DNA of 64,000 nucleotides from Aurantibacter_A sp039941195 (GTDB taxonomy: Bacteria; Bacteroidota; Bacteroidia; Flavobacteriales; Flavobacteriaceae), in assembly GCF_039941195.1 (NCBI RefSeq), contig NZ_JBDVFA010000029.1, forward strand, positions 1 to 64,000. Direction: 5' to 3'. Below are positions 9,417-17,076 of this stretch, in pieces. Each line of letters begins with the position of its first letter. Position 1 is the first letter of the stretch. The position numbers were made by a program, and so were the translations under genes. The notes under the pieces were generated by a model. The model saw only the letters and a program-made list of their open reading frames with translations, ran no database searches and was not told the DNA's origin.

Positions 9417-9765
9417 ATTCCCTTTTAACAATCATATAATAATCGTTGTCTAGGGGTAAATAACCTAAATTGTAAATGAAATAGTAGGTCGTACCTTTTT
9501 TAGTAGTATATAGGTTGGTGAAATAATCAAAGTCAAAATTCTTATCCAATAAACTATTTTTCGTAGTTCTCGTTTTACCATCTTTTAAAGTATAACTATC
9601 GAGAATTTTATAATTACGTCGCAGTCTATTATTAATATTACGAATGAGGTTTTTACTATCTGAATTAAATTTATTGTGATATGCATTTCTGCATCCATCG
9701 GAACAATATTTCTTATCGACCCGGCCCATAAGTTCTGCACCACATTCTAGACATTTTTTCTTCAA
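9415..9765 (-). CDS. zinc-ribbon protein, unknown function
   Basis: The 116-residue product begins with a Cys4 zinc ribbon (CLECGAEL, then YCSDGCRNAYHNK: CxxC and CxxxC pairs), like the small zinc fingers in DUF2116-type proteins. The remainder is basic and rich in Tyr and Asn, without a recognised domain. The ribbon suggests nucleic-acid or protein binding. The start overlaps the stop of the upstream gene by 4 nt (ATGA), showing one transcription unit. Confidence 0.75.
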   Translation of the reverse strand: MKKKCLECGAELMGRVDKKYCSDGCRNAYHNKFNSDSKNLIRNINNRLRRNYKILDSYTLKDGKTRTTKNSLLDKNFDFDYFTNLYTTKKGTTYYFIYNLGYLPLDNDYYMIVKRE

Positions 9766-10259
9766 AACTCAGCTCTTTTGTAATTAAAGATTACTTCTTC
9801 AACTGCTCCATTTTTTTGATGTATTAACCCATAGATATTAATTTCATTTGAATTTACTTTTTCAAAAGTAAAACCGTCAAAATAAAGTCTGTTATCCGCT
9901 ACTTTAATTAATTTAAATTGTTGTACTTCATTTTTCTCTTCCCAACCTTTTAAATTTCCGTGAAAATGTTTCAATTCAAAAACTAGTGTTTTCTCTACTT
10001 CACGAATATGTCCTAATTCGTAAAATTGAACTTTGCCCTCTACAACCAATTTAAATGAAAACATCATAGAACCACCTAAGGCCGGGCTCCATATTTCTTC
10101 GGTAATACCACCAAAAGCTTCTCCTTTCCAATGTCCTTCTATCCAAGAAATTTCTGAGAGATTTGAATTTGGAGACTGATCTCCTTCTTTAAAGGATAAC
10201 GTGTTTTGTGCGTTAATTGAGATGCTAAAAAGAAAGAAGAGTATACAGATATTTTTCAT
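9762..10259 (-). CDS. secreted DUF6265-like protein
   Basis: I place the start at the ATG at 10259, because this gives a clean signal peptide (NICILFFLFSISINAQ); an upstream extension would put 23 non-conserved residues before it. The mature part has the lipocalin-like signature ISWIEGHWKGEAFGG followed by EEIWSPALGGSMMFSFKL, as in the DUF6265/DUF1579-like small beta-barrel proteins. Those are thought to bind small ligands in the periplasm, but the ligand is unknown. It is coupled to the downstream zinc-ribbon gene by an ATGA overlap. Confidence 0.75.
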   Translation of the reverse strand: MKNICILFFLFSISINAQNTLSFKEGDQSPNSNLSEISWIEGHWKGEAFGGITEEIWSPALGGSMMFSFKLVVEGKVQFYELGHIREVEKTLVFELKHFHGNLKGWEEKNEVQQFKLIKVADNRLYFDGFTFEKVNSNEINIYGLIHQKNGAVEEVIFNYKRAEF

Positions 10260-10429
10260 TTTATGAATCTTGTACGTACAAGGTACGAAATATCCGTTTG
10301 CACACGGATTTATGGGTTTTATCATCACTTTTTTAAAGGTAATTGTAAATTAATGGATTTAAGTTGTAAGGGGTTTTACCTATGCTTACTTTTAGTTTTC
10401 AATTAATTTTTAAAATTCAAAAACCAAAA

Positions 10430-12040
10430 ATGAGAAAAGTATTTTTACTAACATTTGTTATAACGACAATGTTAAAAGTCTATGCTCAAGACAAGGTAGA
10501 GGTTGAGGTTCTTCCTGGTGAATTTTGGTGGGGAGGTCTCAGTGCCATTGGTCATAATACACCGTACGACGTTAGCACTAAAGTAAGTCATAATCTCTGG
10601 GGTGATAATAAAGGGAATCAGGCACAACCCTTATTGTTGTCAAGTAAGGGTAGATATGTTTGGAGTGAATCTCCAATAGAATATTCTTTTGAAAGTGGGA
10701 AATTAGAGGTAACTACAAAAGCAGATAAAATAGAATTTGGGTCAGCAGGTAAGAATTTAAGAGATGCATACGATTATTCGGTTGAAAATTATTTTCCGCC
10801 TAACGGAAAAATACCAGATGACTTATTGTTTACAAAGCCACAGTACAACACTTGGATAGAACTTACCTACAATCAAAATGAAGTAGATATTTTAAATTAT
10901 GCGCAAGCAATTATAGACCAGGGTTACCCTCCAGGAGTATTAATGATTGATGATAATTGGCAAGAAAGTTATGGCACATGGGAATTTTCTTCAAGAAGAT
11001 TTACAGATCCAAAAGGTATGATGAATAGGCTGCACGATATGGGTTTTAAGGTTATGTTGTGGGTTTGTCCATTTATAAGTGCCGACACGGAGAATTTTAG
11101 ATATTTAGCCAAAGAAGGAATGTTATTGCTTGATGGTGATAAAACAAAAGAAGTACTTTGGGCGAATACTAAAAATAAAGCTGCCATTATTCGATGGTGG
11201 AATGGCGCAAGTGCTTGCTTAGATTTGAGCAATCCAAAGGCTCAAAATTGGTTTGAAGAAAGACTTAAGTATTTAATGGATGAGTATGGTGTAGACGGTT
11301 TTAAATTTGATGCTGGCGATTCTGATTTTTATACAGGAGATATTGTTTCTTTTGTTCCTGATACTAACCCTAATGATCATACTACATATTTCGCGAAATT
11401 AGGATTACAATTTCCTTTAAATGAATATAGAGCATCATGGAAAATGGCTGGCTTGCCCTTAGCACAACGATTACGAGATAAAAATCATAATTGGAATGAC
11501 CTTGCAAAACTTATTCCAGATTTAATGTCTCAAAGTATTATGGGGTATGCATATACTTGTCCTGATATGATTGGTGGGGGAGAATACCAGTCATTTGAAA
11601 ATAATACTACTATAGATGAGGAATTGGTAGTGCGATCTGCCCAGGTACATTCGTTAATGCCTATGATGCAATTCTCGGTGGCACCTTGGAGAGTTTTGTC
11701 AAAAGAGAATAATAAACTGTGCTTAGAAGCTGCGATGTTACACGCAAAAATGGGCAATTTGTTTTTGAAATTGGCAAAAAATGCTTCAAAAACGGGTGAG
11801 CCAATAGTAAAACCAATGGTTTTAGCATATCCAAATGGCGGGTTTGAAACTATAAAAGACCAATTTATGCTAGGAGATACTATATTGGTTACACCAGTAA
11901 TTGAAAAAGGGCAACGAAAACGAAAAGTTATATTGCCGAAAGGTAAATGGGTTGCAGAAAATGGTAACATGTTTAAAGGTGGTCGCACAATTGAGATTGA
12001 AGTTCCTTTGAGTCGTTTACCTTATTTTACTAAAAAATAA
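10430..12040 (+). CDS. glycoside hydrolase family 31 enzyme, secreted
   Basis: With the start at 10430 the protein has 536 residues and a signal peptide (VFLLTFVITTMLKVYAQD). It is a GH31 alpha-glycosidase: the beta strand with VMLWVCPF, the nucleophile motif DGFKFDAGD at about residue 294, and the C-terminal beta-sandwich with TPVIEKGQRKR typical of the family. The KFDAGD form resembles the subgroup that includes human MYORG rather than classical alpha-glucosidases. The exact glycan substrate is unknown. It is the first gene of a pair with the esterase at 12089, suggesting shared attack on a polysaccharide or decorated sugar. Confidence 0.88.
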   Translation: MRKVFLLTFVITTMLKVYAQDKVEVEVLPGEFWWGGLSAIGHNTPYDVSTKVSHNLWGDNKGNQAQPLLLSSKGRYVWSESPIEYSFESGKLEVTTKADKIEFGSAGKNLRDAYDYSVENYFPPNGKIPDDLLFTKPQYNTWIELTYNQNEVDILNYAQAIIDQGYPPGVLMIDDNWQESYGTWEFSSRRFTDPKGMMNRLHDMGFKVMLWVCPFISADTENFRYLAKEGMLLLDGDKTKEVLWANTKNKAAIIRWWNGASACLDLSNPKAQNWFEERLKYLMDEYGVDGFKFDAGDSDFYTGDIVSFVPDTNPNDHTTYFAKLGLQFPLNEYRASWKMAGLPLAQRLRDKNHNWNDLAKLIPDLMSQSIMGYAYTCPDMIGGGEYQSFENNTTIDEELVVRSAQVHSLMPMMQFSVAPWRVLSKENNKLCLEAAMLHAKMGNLFLKLAKNASKTGEPIVKPMVLAYPNGGFETIKDQFMLGDTILVTPVIEKGQRKRKVILPKGKWVAENGNMFKGGRTIEIEVPLSRLPYFTKK

Positions 12041-12088
12041 ATAGATTTTTTTTGAGAGGGTGCCAAAATAAATGTCAAAATTTTAAAT

Positions 12089-12919
12089 ATGAATTCAATT
12101 AAATCTATTTCTACTTTATTAATTACCCTTTTAATTTGGTCTATAAATTATGAATTGAATGCTCAGAAAAATAATGTAAGATATCTGCATACCGTATTTG
12201 ATCACATTGAGATTGAAAAGGACCTAATTTATGGTGAGGCGGTAAACTTCCAAGGAGAAAAGCAATCGTTGGCTCTTGATATTTATACGCCTAAAAATGA
12301 TCACATTAAAAATCGGCCAGTAATAGTTTGGTTGCACGGCGGTGGTTTTAGATATGGTAATGATAAATCACAGTCTTATATAGTTGAGATGGCTAGTCGA
12401 TTTGCTAAGAAAGGTTATGTTTGTTTGTCTTTGGATTATCGAGTTCGGAAAAGCCCTAAAACTGATATGGCTGGCACACTTTCAGATGCCATTGAAGACG
12501 CAAATAAAGGCCTCAATTGGCTAAGAGCTAATGGAGATTCTTTAAATGTAGATATATCTAAAATTATCATCGGTGGAGGTTCGGCTGGAGGTATTCTCGG
12601 AAGTCCTTTGGTTTTTAATAATACCAATAAGGAAGAAAATACTAGAGGAATTATTGGATTTATTAATTTATGGGGAACCCCTGATGAGAAATGGAGTAAA
12701 CTAGATGTCGATAAAAATGATCCACCCACTATTATCGTTCATGGAAGCGAAGATCAATCTGTTTCTTATGACAATTCAGTTTTACTAATTGATAGCTTAA
12801 AAGCTAATAATATAAAGAATGAGCTTGTAACTTATAAAGGAGCAGGGCATACTCCTGTAAAATATATGGATGAGTTTGAAGTAAAAATTGCAAAATTTCT
12901 ATACGATATTATTAATTAG
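12089..12919 (+). CDS. secreted alpha/beta-hydrolase, carboxylesterase-like
   Basis: The 276-residue product has a signal peptide (STLLITLLIWSINYELNAQ) and an alpha/beta-hydrolase fold. The oxyanion-hole motif WLHGGGFRYG is followed by the nucleophile elbow GGGSAGG (Ser in GGSAG), an Asp in IVHGSEDQSV and a His in YKGAGHTPVKY. This is the layout of BD-FAE-like feruloyl/acetyl esterases and bacterial carboxylesterases. It lies 48 nt after the GH31 gene with no terminator between them, so it likely removes acyl groups from the substrate of that glycosidase. Confidence 0.82.
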   Translation: MNSIKSISTLLITLLIWSINYELNAQKNNVRYLHTVFDHIEIEKDLIYGEAVNFQGEKQSLALDIYTPKNDHIKNRPVIVWLHGGGFRYGNDKSQSYIVEMASRFAKKGYVCLSLDYRVRKSPKTDMAGTLSDAIEDANKGLNWLRANGDSLNVDISKIIIGGGSAGGILGSPLVFNNTNKEENTRGIIGFINLWGTPDEKWSKLDVDKNDPPTIIVHGSEDQSVSYDNSVLLIDSLKANNIKNELVTYKGAGHTPVKYMDEFEVKIAKFLYDIIN

Positions 12920-13322
12920 TTTTCATTTGTACAAAATTTTAATCTTCTACTAAATCATGGCCTTAAATTAGTTTTAGAGAGCCTTAGTTTTAATTCGTAT
13001 TATAGAATAGTTAGGCGAAAGAGGTCTCTAGTATTCTTCTCTCATTTTATTGCCATTACTTTTTTTGTCAGCCAAAACTAATATTAAATAATAGTTTCAA
13101 AAATTATTTTACTAATCAATCTATAGGTGTTAATTACATAAAACACTTGAAATCAGTATTTTAAATATAGTTTGATACTTTTTAATAAATATTGAATGTT
13201 AAATAATTTATAAAATAGTACCTTTTTATACATAGTACTGTAACAAAATGAAACATCTCTCGTCTATCTAGTATAAACAAATTATAAACAACAAATAATA
13301 TCAATATTAAAAACAAGAAATT
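12920..13322. other. non-coding leader before the small-peptide genes
   Basis: About 400 bp of very AT-rich sequence without a credible gene. It holds a direct repeat ATAGTAC at 13215-13221 and 13232-13238, and a leader rich in A just before 13323. I could not find a clean Bacteroidota promoter (TTG...TAnnTTTG). It probably holds the promoter for the three small ORFs that follow. Confidence 0.4.
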
Positions 13323-13436
13323 ATGAAAGCAACGAGCAGCAGAACAGCAACAGAATCAAAAACAGGACAATACTTTTCATCTTTTGGGAATAGTAAAAGA
13401 GCGCAATGGGCGCAGTACAGAAATTTCAATCGCTAA
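13323..13436 (+). CDS. small basic peptide, 37 aa, copy 1 of a tandem family
   Basis: ATG to TAA gives 37 residues beginning MKATSSRTATESKTGQYF and ending KRAQWAQYRNFNR. It is net basic, with no membrane or signal segment. It aligns residue for residue with copy 2 at 13484 (about 75 % identical) and more weakly with copy 3 at 13638. All three are exactly 37 codons long and carry ES at 11-12, N at 23, Trp at 29, Arg at 33 and Phe at 35. Conservation of length and register over three copies argues for translation. The function is unknown: candidates are a ribosome- or RNA-binding peptide, a signal, or a toxin. No family is recognised. Confidence 0.75.
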   Translation: MKATSSRTATESKTGQYFSSFGNSKRAQWAQYRNFNR

Positions 13437-13483
13437 TCACGATTTTATAAACAACAAAGACCAATAATTTAAAATCAAAAAAC

Positions 13484-13597
13484 ATGAAAGCATCAATCAC
13501 AAGAACAGCAACAGAATCTAGAAGTGGACAATATTTCTCAACTTTTAGTAATAGTAGAAGAGCTCAATGGGCATCTTACCGAAACTTTAACCGCTAA
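13484..13597 (+). CDS. small basic peptide, 37 aa, copy 2 of a tandem family
   Basis: This copy begins MKASITRTATESRSGQYF and ends RRAQWASYRNFNR. Differences from copy 1 are mostly conservative (K/R, S/T), and several codons differ at silent third positions (for example tac/tat, ttt/ttc), a sign of selection on the protein rather than a recent copy. The upstream spacer shares the string TTATAAACAACAAA with the leader of copy 1, so the duplicated unit is about 161 bp and includes the translation leader. Function is unknown. Confidence 0.75.
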   Translation: MKASITRTATESRSGQYFSTFSNSRRAQWASYRNFNR

Positions 13598-13637
13598 TCA
13601 CGGTATATAATAGCACATCAATCATTAATTATACATC

Positions 13638-13751
13638 ATGAAAATTTTTATCAATCAATCGCCAATAGAGTCTAGAGAGTTTGCTTTCTACAATCAATTA
13701 AAAAACAACAAAAAAATCCGCTGGGTAGAATCGAGACAATTTCTTAACTAA
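13638..13751 (+). CDS. small basic peptide, 37 aa, divergent copy 3
   Basis: This copy begins MKIFINQSPIESREFAFYN and ends KKIRWVESRQFLN. It is more diverged but keeps length and register with copies 1 and 2 (E11, S12, N23, K25, W29, R33, F35). It is less alanine- and threonine-rich and lacks the GQYFS motif. It is the last gene before a strong terminator, so the three ORFs look like one operon. Function is unknown; a specialised role relative to copies 1 and 2 is possible. Confidence 0.65.
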   Translation: MKIFINQSPIESREFAFYNQLKNNKKIRWVESRQFLN

Positions 13752-13771
13752 GATTTCAGCAATAATAAATT

Positions 13772-13811
13772 AAAAAGGGATAGGCTTTAATTAATGCCTA
13801 TCCCTTTTTTT
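13772..13811 (+). terminator. strong rho-independent terminator of the small-peptide operon
   Basis: A perfect 14-bp stem (AAAAAGGGATAGGC / GCCTATCCCTTTTT), a 10-nt loop and a run of T close the three small ORFs. A terminator this strong, in a stretch with no annotated gene upstream for 850 bp, is itself evidence of a transcript here. Confidence 0.9.
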
Positions 13812-13888
13812 GCAAATTATTGCTATTTTAAAAAATACCATTTATAGCGATAATCGGCATCTTATACAGTATTGTGGACACTGCATAA

Positions 13889-13896
13889 TATATTTG
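13889..13896 (+). promoter_or_regulatory. possible -7 element of the promoter for the acyltransferase gene
   Basis: TATATTTG matches the Bacteroidota -7 consensus TAnnTTTG and lies 98 nt before the ATG at 13995. A TTG is present upstream at 13872, but the spacing (14 nt) is shorter than usual, so this is tentative. Confidence 0.3.
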
Positions 13897-13994
13897 TTTT
13901 TCTCCTCTTTATTTAGGTTACTTTAATTCTTAAGTTATGGTTAATTTTTGTTTAACTAAGCTATAAAAGAGTAAAAAATTAGAGCGTTAGTACT

Positions 13995-15173
13995 ATGGTT
14001 AATACATCCAGTAGCAGAATTAAATCTATAGATATGTTACGTGGCCTAGTGATGATAATAATGGCTTTAGACCATGTTCGAGATTATTTTCATTTTGATG
14101 CTTATCTATTTGATCCTACTGATTTAACACAAACAAATGGAGCCTTATTTTTTACACGATTTATTACGCATTATTGTGCACCCGTATTTGTGTTTTTGGC
14201 TGGTACTTCTGCTTTTTTTGTAGGTCAAAGAAGAGGTTTGAAAGCTTTGTCTGTTTGGTTGCTAAAAAGAGGTTTGTGGCTTATATTTTTGGAGCTAACG
14301 ATTATTAAATTTGGATGGCTTTTTAAGTTTGATTTGGGTTATAGTTTGCTTCAGGTTATTTGGATTTTAGGGTTGGCTATGATAATTCTTGCAGGATTAA
14401 TTCATCTACCCAAAAAATCGGTTATTATAGTTTCTGTTCTAATGATAGTAGGGCATAATGCTTTTGATTCTTTTGTGCCAACAGGTATTTTTAATTCTGG
14501 AGTTTGGACTTTTCTACATGAGTTTAAATTGTTAACCTATGGCGATATTCAAATTTTTGTGGCCTATCCAATTATTCCATGGGTGTTTGTAATGCCTTTG
14601 GGGTATTATTTTGGAGCATTATATAAAACAACATTTAATAGAAAAATAAGGTCAAAAATATTGTTGCAATGTGGTATGGGTCTTATTGTTACCTTTTTCA
14701 TACTTCGAATTATGAATCTGTATGGAGATCCATATGAATGGGAACCGCAAGATTCTTGGAGTTATACACTAATATCTTTTTTTAATATTTCAAAGTATCC
14801 ACCTTCATTATTATTTTTATTAATTACCCTAGGGCCATCAATAATAGTGCTTGCTCTTGCAGAAAAATGGAAGGGTTGGCTTTATGATAAATTAGTTATT
14901 ATTGGTCGAGTACCAATGTTCTTTTACATTATTCATATTTACGTTATTCATTTGTTGGCGCTCATTGCAGTAGTGATAACTGGGTTTGACGCATCTAATA
15001 TGTACATTGATTTATGGGTTACTATGCAAAATGGTTTACGAGGGTACGGTTTTAATTTGGGTGTAGTGTATATAATCTGGATTGTCTTAGTAATCGGTCT
15101 TTATCCAATTTGTTCTTGGTATAATACTTATAAAACCAACAATAGAGATAAGTGGTGGTTAAGTTATTTCTAA
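13995..15173 (+). CDS. DUF1624/HGSNAT-like membrane acyltransferase
   Basis: This 392-residue protein has about ten hydrophobic segments and the N-terminal signature SRIKSIDMLRGLVMIIMALDHVRDYF of the DUF1624 family, related to heparan-alpha-glucosaminide N-acetyltransferase and YeiB. The His and Asp in ALDHVRD in the first membrane region fit a transmembrane acetyl transfer, by analogy with that family. It would move an acyl group across the inner membrane onto an unknown glycan or lipid. It is a single gene, convergent with the pentapeptide protein gene, only 19 nt apart. Confidence 0.8.
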   Translation: MVNTSSSRIKSIDMLRGLVMIIMALDHVRDYFHFDAYLFDPTDLTQTNGALFFTRFITHYCAPVFVFLAGTSAFFVGQRRGLKALSVWLLKRGLWLIFLELTIIKFGWLFKFDLGYSLLQVIWILGLAMIILAGLIHLPKKSVIIVSVLMIVGHNAFDSFVPTGIFNSGVWTFLHEFKLLTYGDIQIFVAYPIIPWVFVMPLGYYFGALYKTTFNRKIRSKILLQCGMGLIVTFFILRIMNLYGDPYEWEPQDSWSYTLISFFNISKYPPSLLFLLITLGPSIIVLALAEKWKGWLYDKLVIIGRVPMFFYIIHIYVIHLLALIAVVITGFDASNMYIDLWVTMQNGLRGYGFNLGVVYIIWIVLVIGLYPICSWYNTYKTNNRDKWWLSYF

Positions 15174-15192
15174 ATTCTTGAAATTGACACTT

Positions 15193-15765
15193 TTACTTCA
15201 CCACAATATCATATTTGCGAAGCAAACCAATTAATTCATCTTTAGCAAAAACTGCTTTTTTAATGCGATTAATTTCAGGGTTAATATTAAAATTTAAAGT
15301 TGATAGAAAATTGGCTTTTTCAATATTTGTTTGTTGAAAAATAGCTCCTTCTAAATTACTATTATCAAAATTTGCTTCTATTAGTTTAGCTTCTGTGAAA
15401 TCGACTTGACACATTTTGCAATCAATAAATTGCTGTCGGTTTAAACTAAGTGCGTAAAAAGATGAGAAATCCAAGTTGCAATCTAAAAATGAAAATGCCA
15501 TCAAGAAATCATTACATTCTTCAAATTTAAGTCCAATCATTTTACAATGTGAAAAAGTAATTTCATTAAAAGTGGTATTTGTGATATTGGCATTACTTAG
15601 ATTACAATCAATAAATTCACATTCCATAAAATTTTGATTGTCTAAATAGCTGCCTTCAAAATTACAACCTTCAAAAATGCAATTTTCATATTGACTCTTC
15701 GCTAATGCTAATTTCGAATAATCTTCATTTTTAAAGGTTTTGTCAACAATAAAAGGCTTTTTCAT
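15193..15765 (-). CDS. pentapeptide-repeat protein
   Basis: The 190-residue product consists largely of pentapeptide repeats (A/C-x-F/L pattern), for example CIFEGCNFEGSYL, CEFIDCNLSNANI, FTEAKLIEANFDNSNLEGA, which form a right-handed square beta-helix. The family includes Qnr and MfpA, which mimic DNA and bind gyrase, but most members have unknown roles, and no Qnr-specific loop can be claimed. It follows the aryl-CoA ligase gene by 12 nt in the same direction and so may be the last gene of the pigment operon; a link to pigment biosynthesis is not established. Confidence 0.85.
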   Translation of the reverse strand: MKKPFIVDKTFKNEDYSKLALAKSQYENCIFEGCNFEGSYLDNQNFMECEFIDCNLSNANITNTTFNEITFSHCKMIGLKFEECNDFLMAFSFLDCNLDFSSFYALSLNRQQFIDCKMCQVDFTEAKLIEANFDNSNLEGAIFQQTNIEKANFLSTLNFNINPEINRIKKAVFAKDELIGLLRKYDIVVK

Positions 15766-15777
15766 TACAGTTTAATT

Positions 15778-17076
15778 TTACTGATTTCGTTTGTCAATAA
15801 CTCCAACTGGTTTTCTGCCCAGTTTCCCCATGCTTAAATTTTGAATTTCTTTAAAATCACATACTTCTATTTTAGGCGAAACACGCAGTTTAGATCGAAA
15901 ACGATCTTTTATTTTAAGCAGTAATTCTTCAGAGGGTGTGTGCACCGCAATCTTAATTAAGATTTCGTCGGTGCCAATAGTGTTCTTATAAATTTCGATA
16001 ACATGACTAGCCACTTCTGAAAAATCATTCAATAAATTATCCATGGCAGGTGGATAAATGGTAGTTCCTTTGTATTTAATCATTTGTTTTTTACGACCAA
16101 CTAAAGGCCCCAAGCGTGTTGTATTTCTCCCACACTTACATTTTTCGGTATGTGCAATAACAATATCGCCAGTTCTAAAGCGAAGTAGGGGCATAGCTTC
16201 TACGCCCAATGTAGTAATTACTAATTCTCCTTCTTGTCCATCAGGTACTTTATTGCCAACATCATCGAGAATTTCAGTGATAATTAGTTCAGGGTGTTGG
16301 TGACCTCCTTGTTGCTCACAACATTCCGTAAATGCTGTGCTCATTTCTGTAGATGCATAGGTTGAATATAATTCTATATTCCAAGCTGCTTTTATTTTTT
16401 TGCCAAGGGTATTTAATGAGAAATCTTGTTCGCGTAAGGCTTCACCAATACAAATAGCACCTTTAATTCCCGATGCGTTAATATCTATTTTATTCTTTTC
16501 TGCATATTCCACAAGTTTTAATAAAAATGAGGGCACAACAATTAAATAGGTGGGCTTGAACTTTTTAATGGTGTCCCATTGTAGTTCAGGAATTCCGGCT
16601 CCAACGCGTATAATACCAGCTTTAAGTTTTCTGGCACCCAAAAAATACGCTAAACCGGCCATAAATCGTCGGTCTATGGTGGTGGTAAGTTGAAGTATGT
16701 CATCTTTTCCAACTCCCGCACAAGCGAAGGAGATTGCTTCGTTGTACGCTAATCGGTCTAAATCTTTATCGGTTAATCCAACAGTTACGGGTTCTCCTAA
16801 AGTGCCCGAAGTGGTTACGAAATCAACGATTTCATTTTTAGGTACACAGAAGAAATCATCATTAAATTCTTGTAAATGCTCTTTGGTGGTGATTGGTATT
16901 TTAGCTAAATCTTCTAAAGTTTGAATATTGGCAATATCGATATTATGGGAGCTGAATAGATTTTTATAGTATTTAGAATTTTTATTTAAATACAGTAGTA
17001 GCTCTTTCAATTTTTCTTCTTGAAAGCTTTTTATTTCTTCGGTTGATGCTTTTTCAATTTCAGGAATTTCCATCAT
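15778..17076 (-). CDS. aryl-CoA/ACP ligase, phenylacetate-CoA ligase family
   Basis: About 432 residues, starting at the ATG at 17076, which overlaps the upstream stop in TGATG. The AMP-binding motif TTSGTLGEPVTVGLT at ~88 is the PaaK-family version of the P-loop-like motif, followed by YSTYASTEMS and LRFRTGDI. The enzyme activates an aryl acid with ATP. In this cluster the obvious acid is 4-coumarate made by the tyrosine ammonia-lyase at 44726, so this is likely the starter-unit ligase of the polyene. It could load CoA or an acyl carrier protein directly. The assignment of family is strong, the substrate is inferred from context. Confidence 0.82.
   Translation of the reverse strand: MMEIPEIEKASTEEIKSFQEEKLKELLLYLNKNSKYYKNLFSSHNIDIANIQTLEDLAKIPITTKEHLQEFNDDFFCVPKNEIVDFVTTSGTLGEPVTVGLTDKDLDRLAYNEAISFACAGVGKDDILQLTTTIDRRFMAGLAYFLGARKLKAGIIRVGAGIPELQWDTIKKFKPTYLIVVPSFLLKLVEYAEKNKIDINASGIKGAICIGEALREQDFSLNTLGKKIKAAWNIELYSTYASTEMSTAFTECCEQQGGHQHPELIITEILDDVGNKVPDGQEGELVITTLGVEAMPLLRFRTGDIVIAHTEKCKCGRNTTRLGPLVGRKKQMIKYKGTTIYPPAMDNLLNDFSEVASHVIEIYKNTIGTDEILIKIAVHTPSEELLLKIKDRFRSKLRVSPKIEVCDFKEIQNLSMGKLGRKPVGVIDKRNQ

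Noticed and set aside
13252..13275. A seven-codon ATG ORF (ATG AAA CAT CTC...) before the small-peptide genes
   Set aside because: Too short, not repeated before the other copies and without conserved features; it may only be leader sequence.
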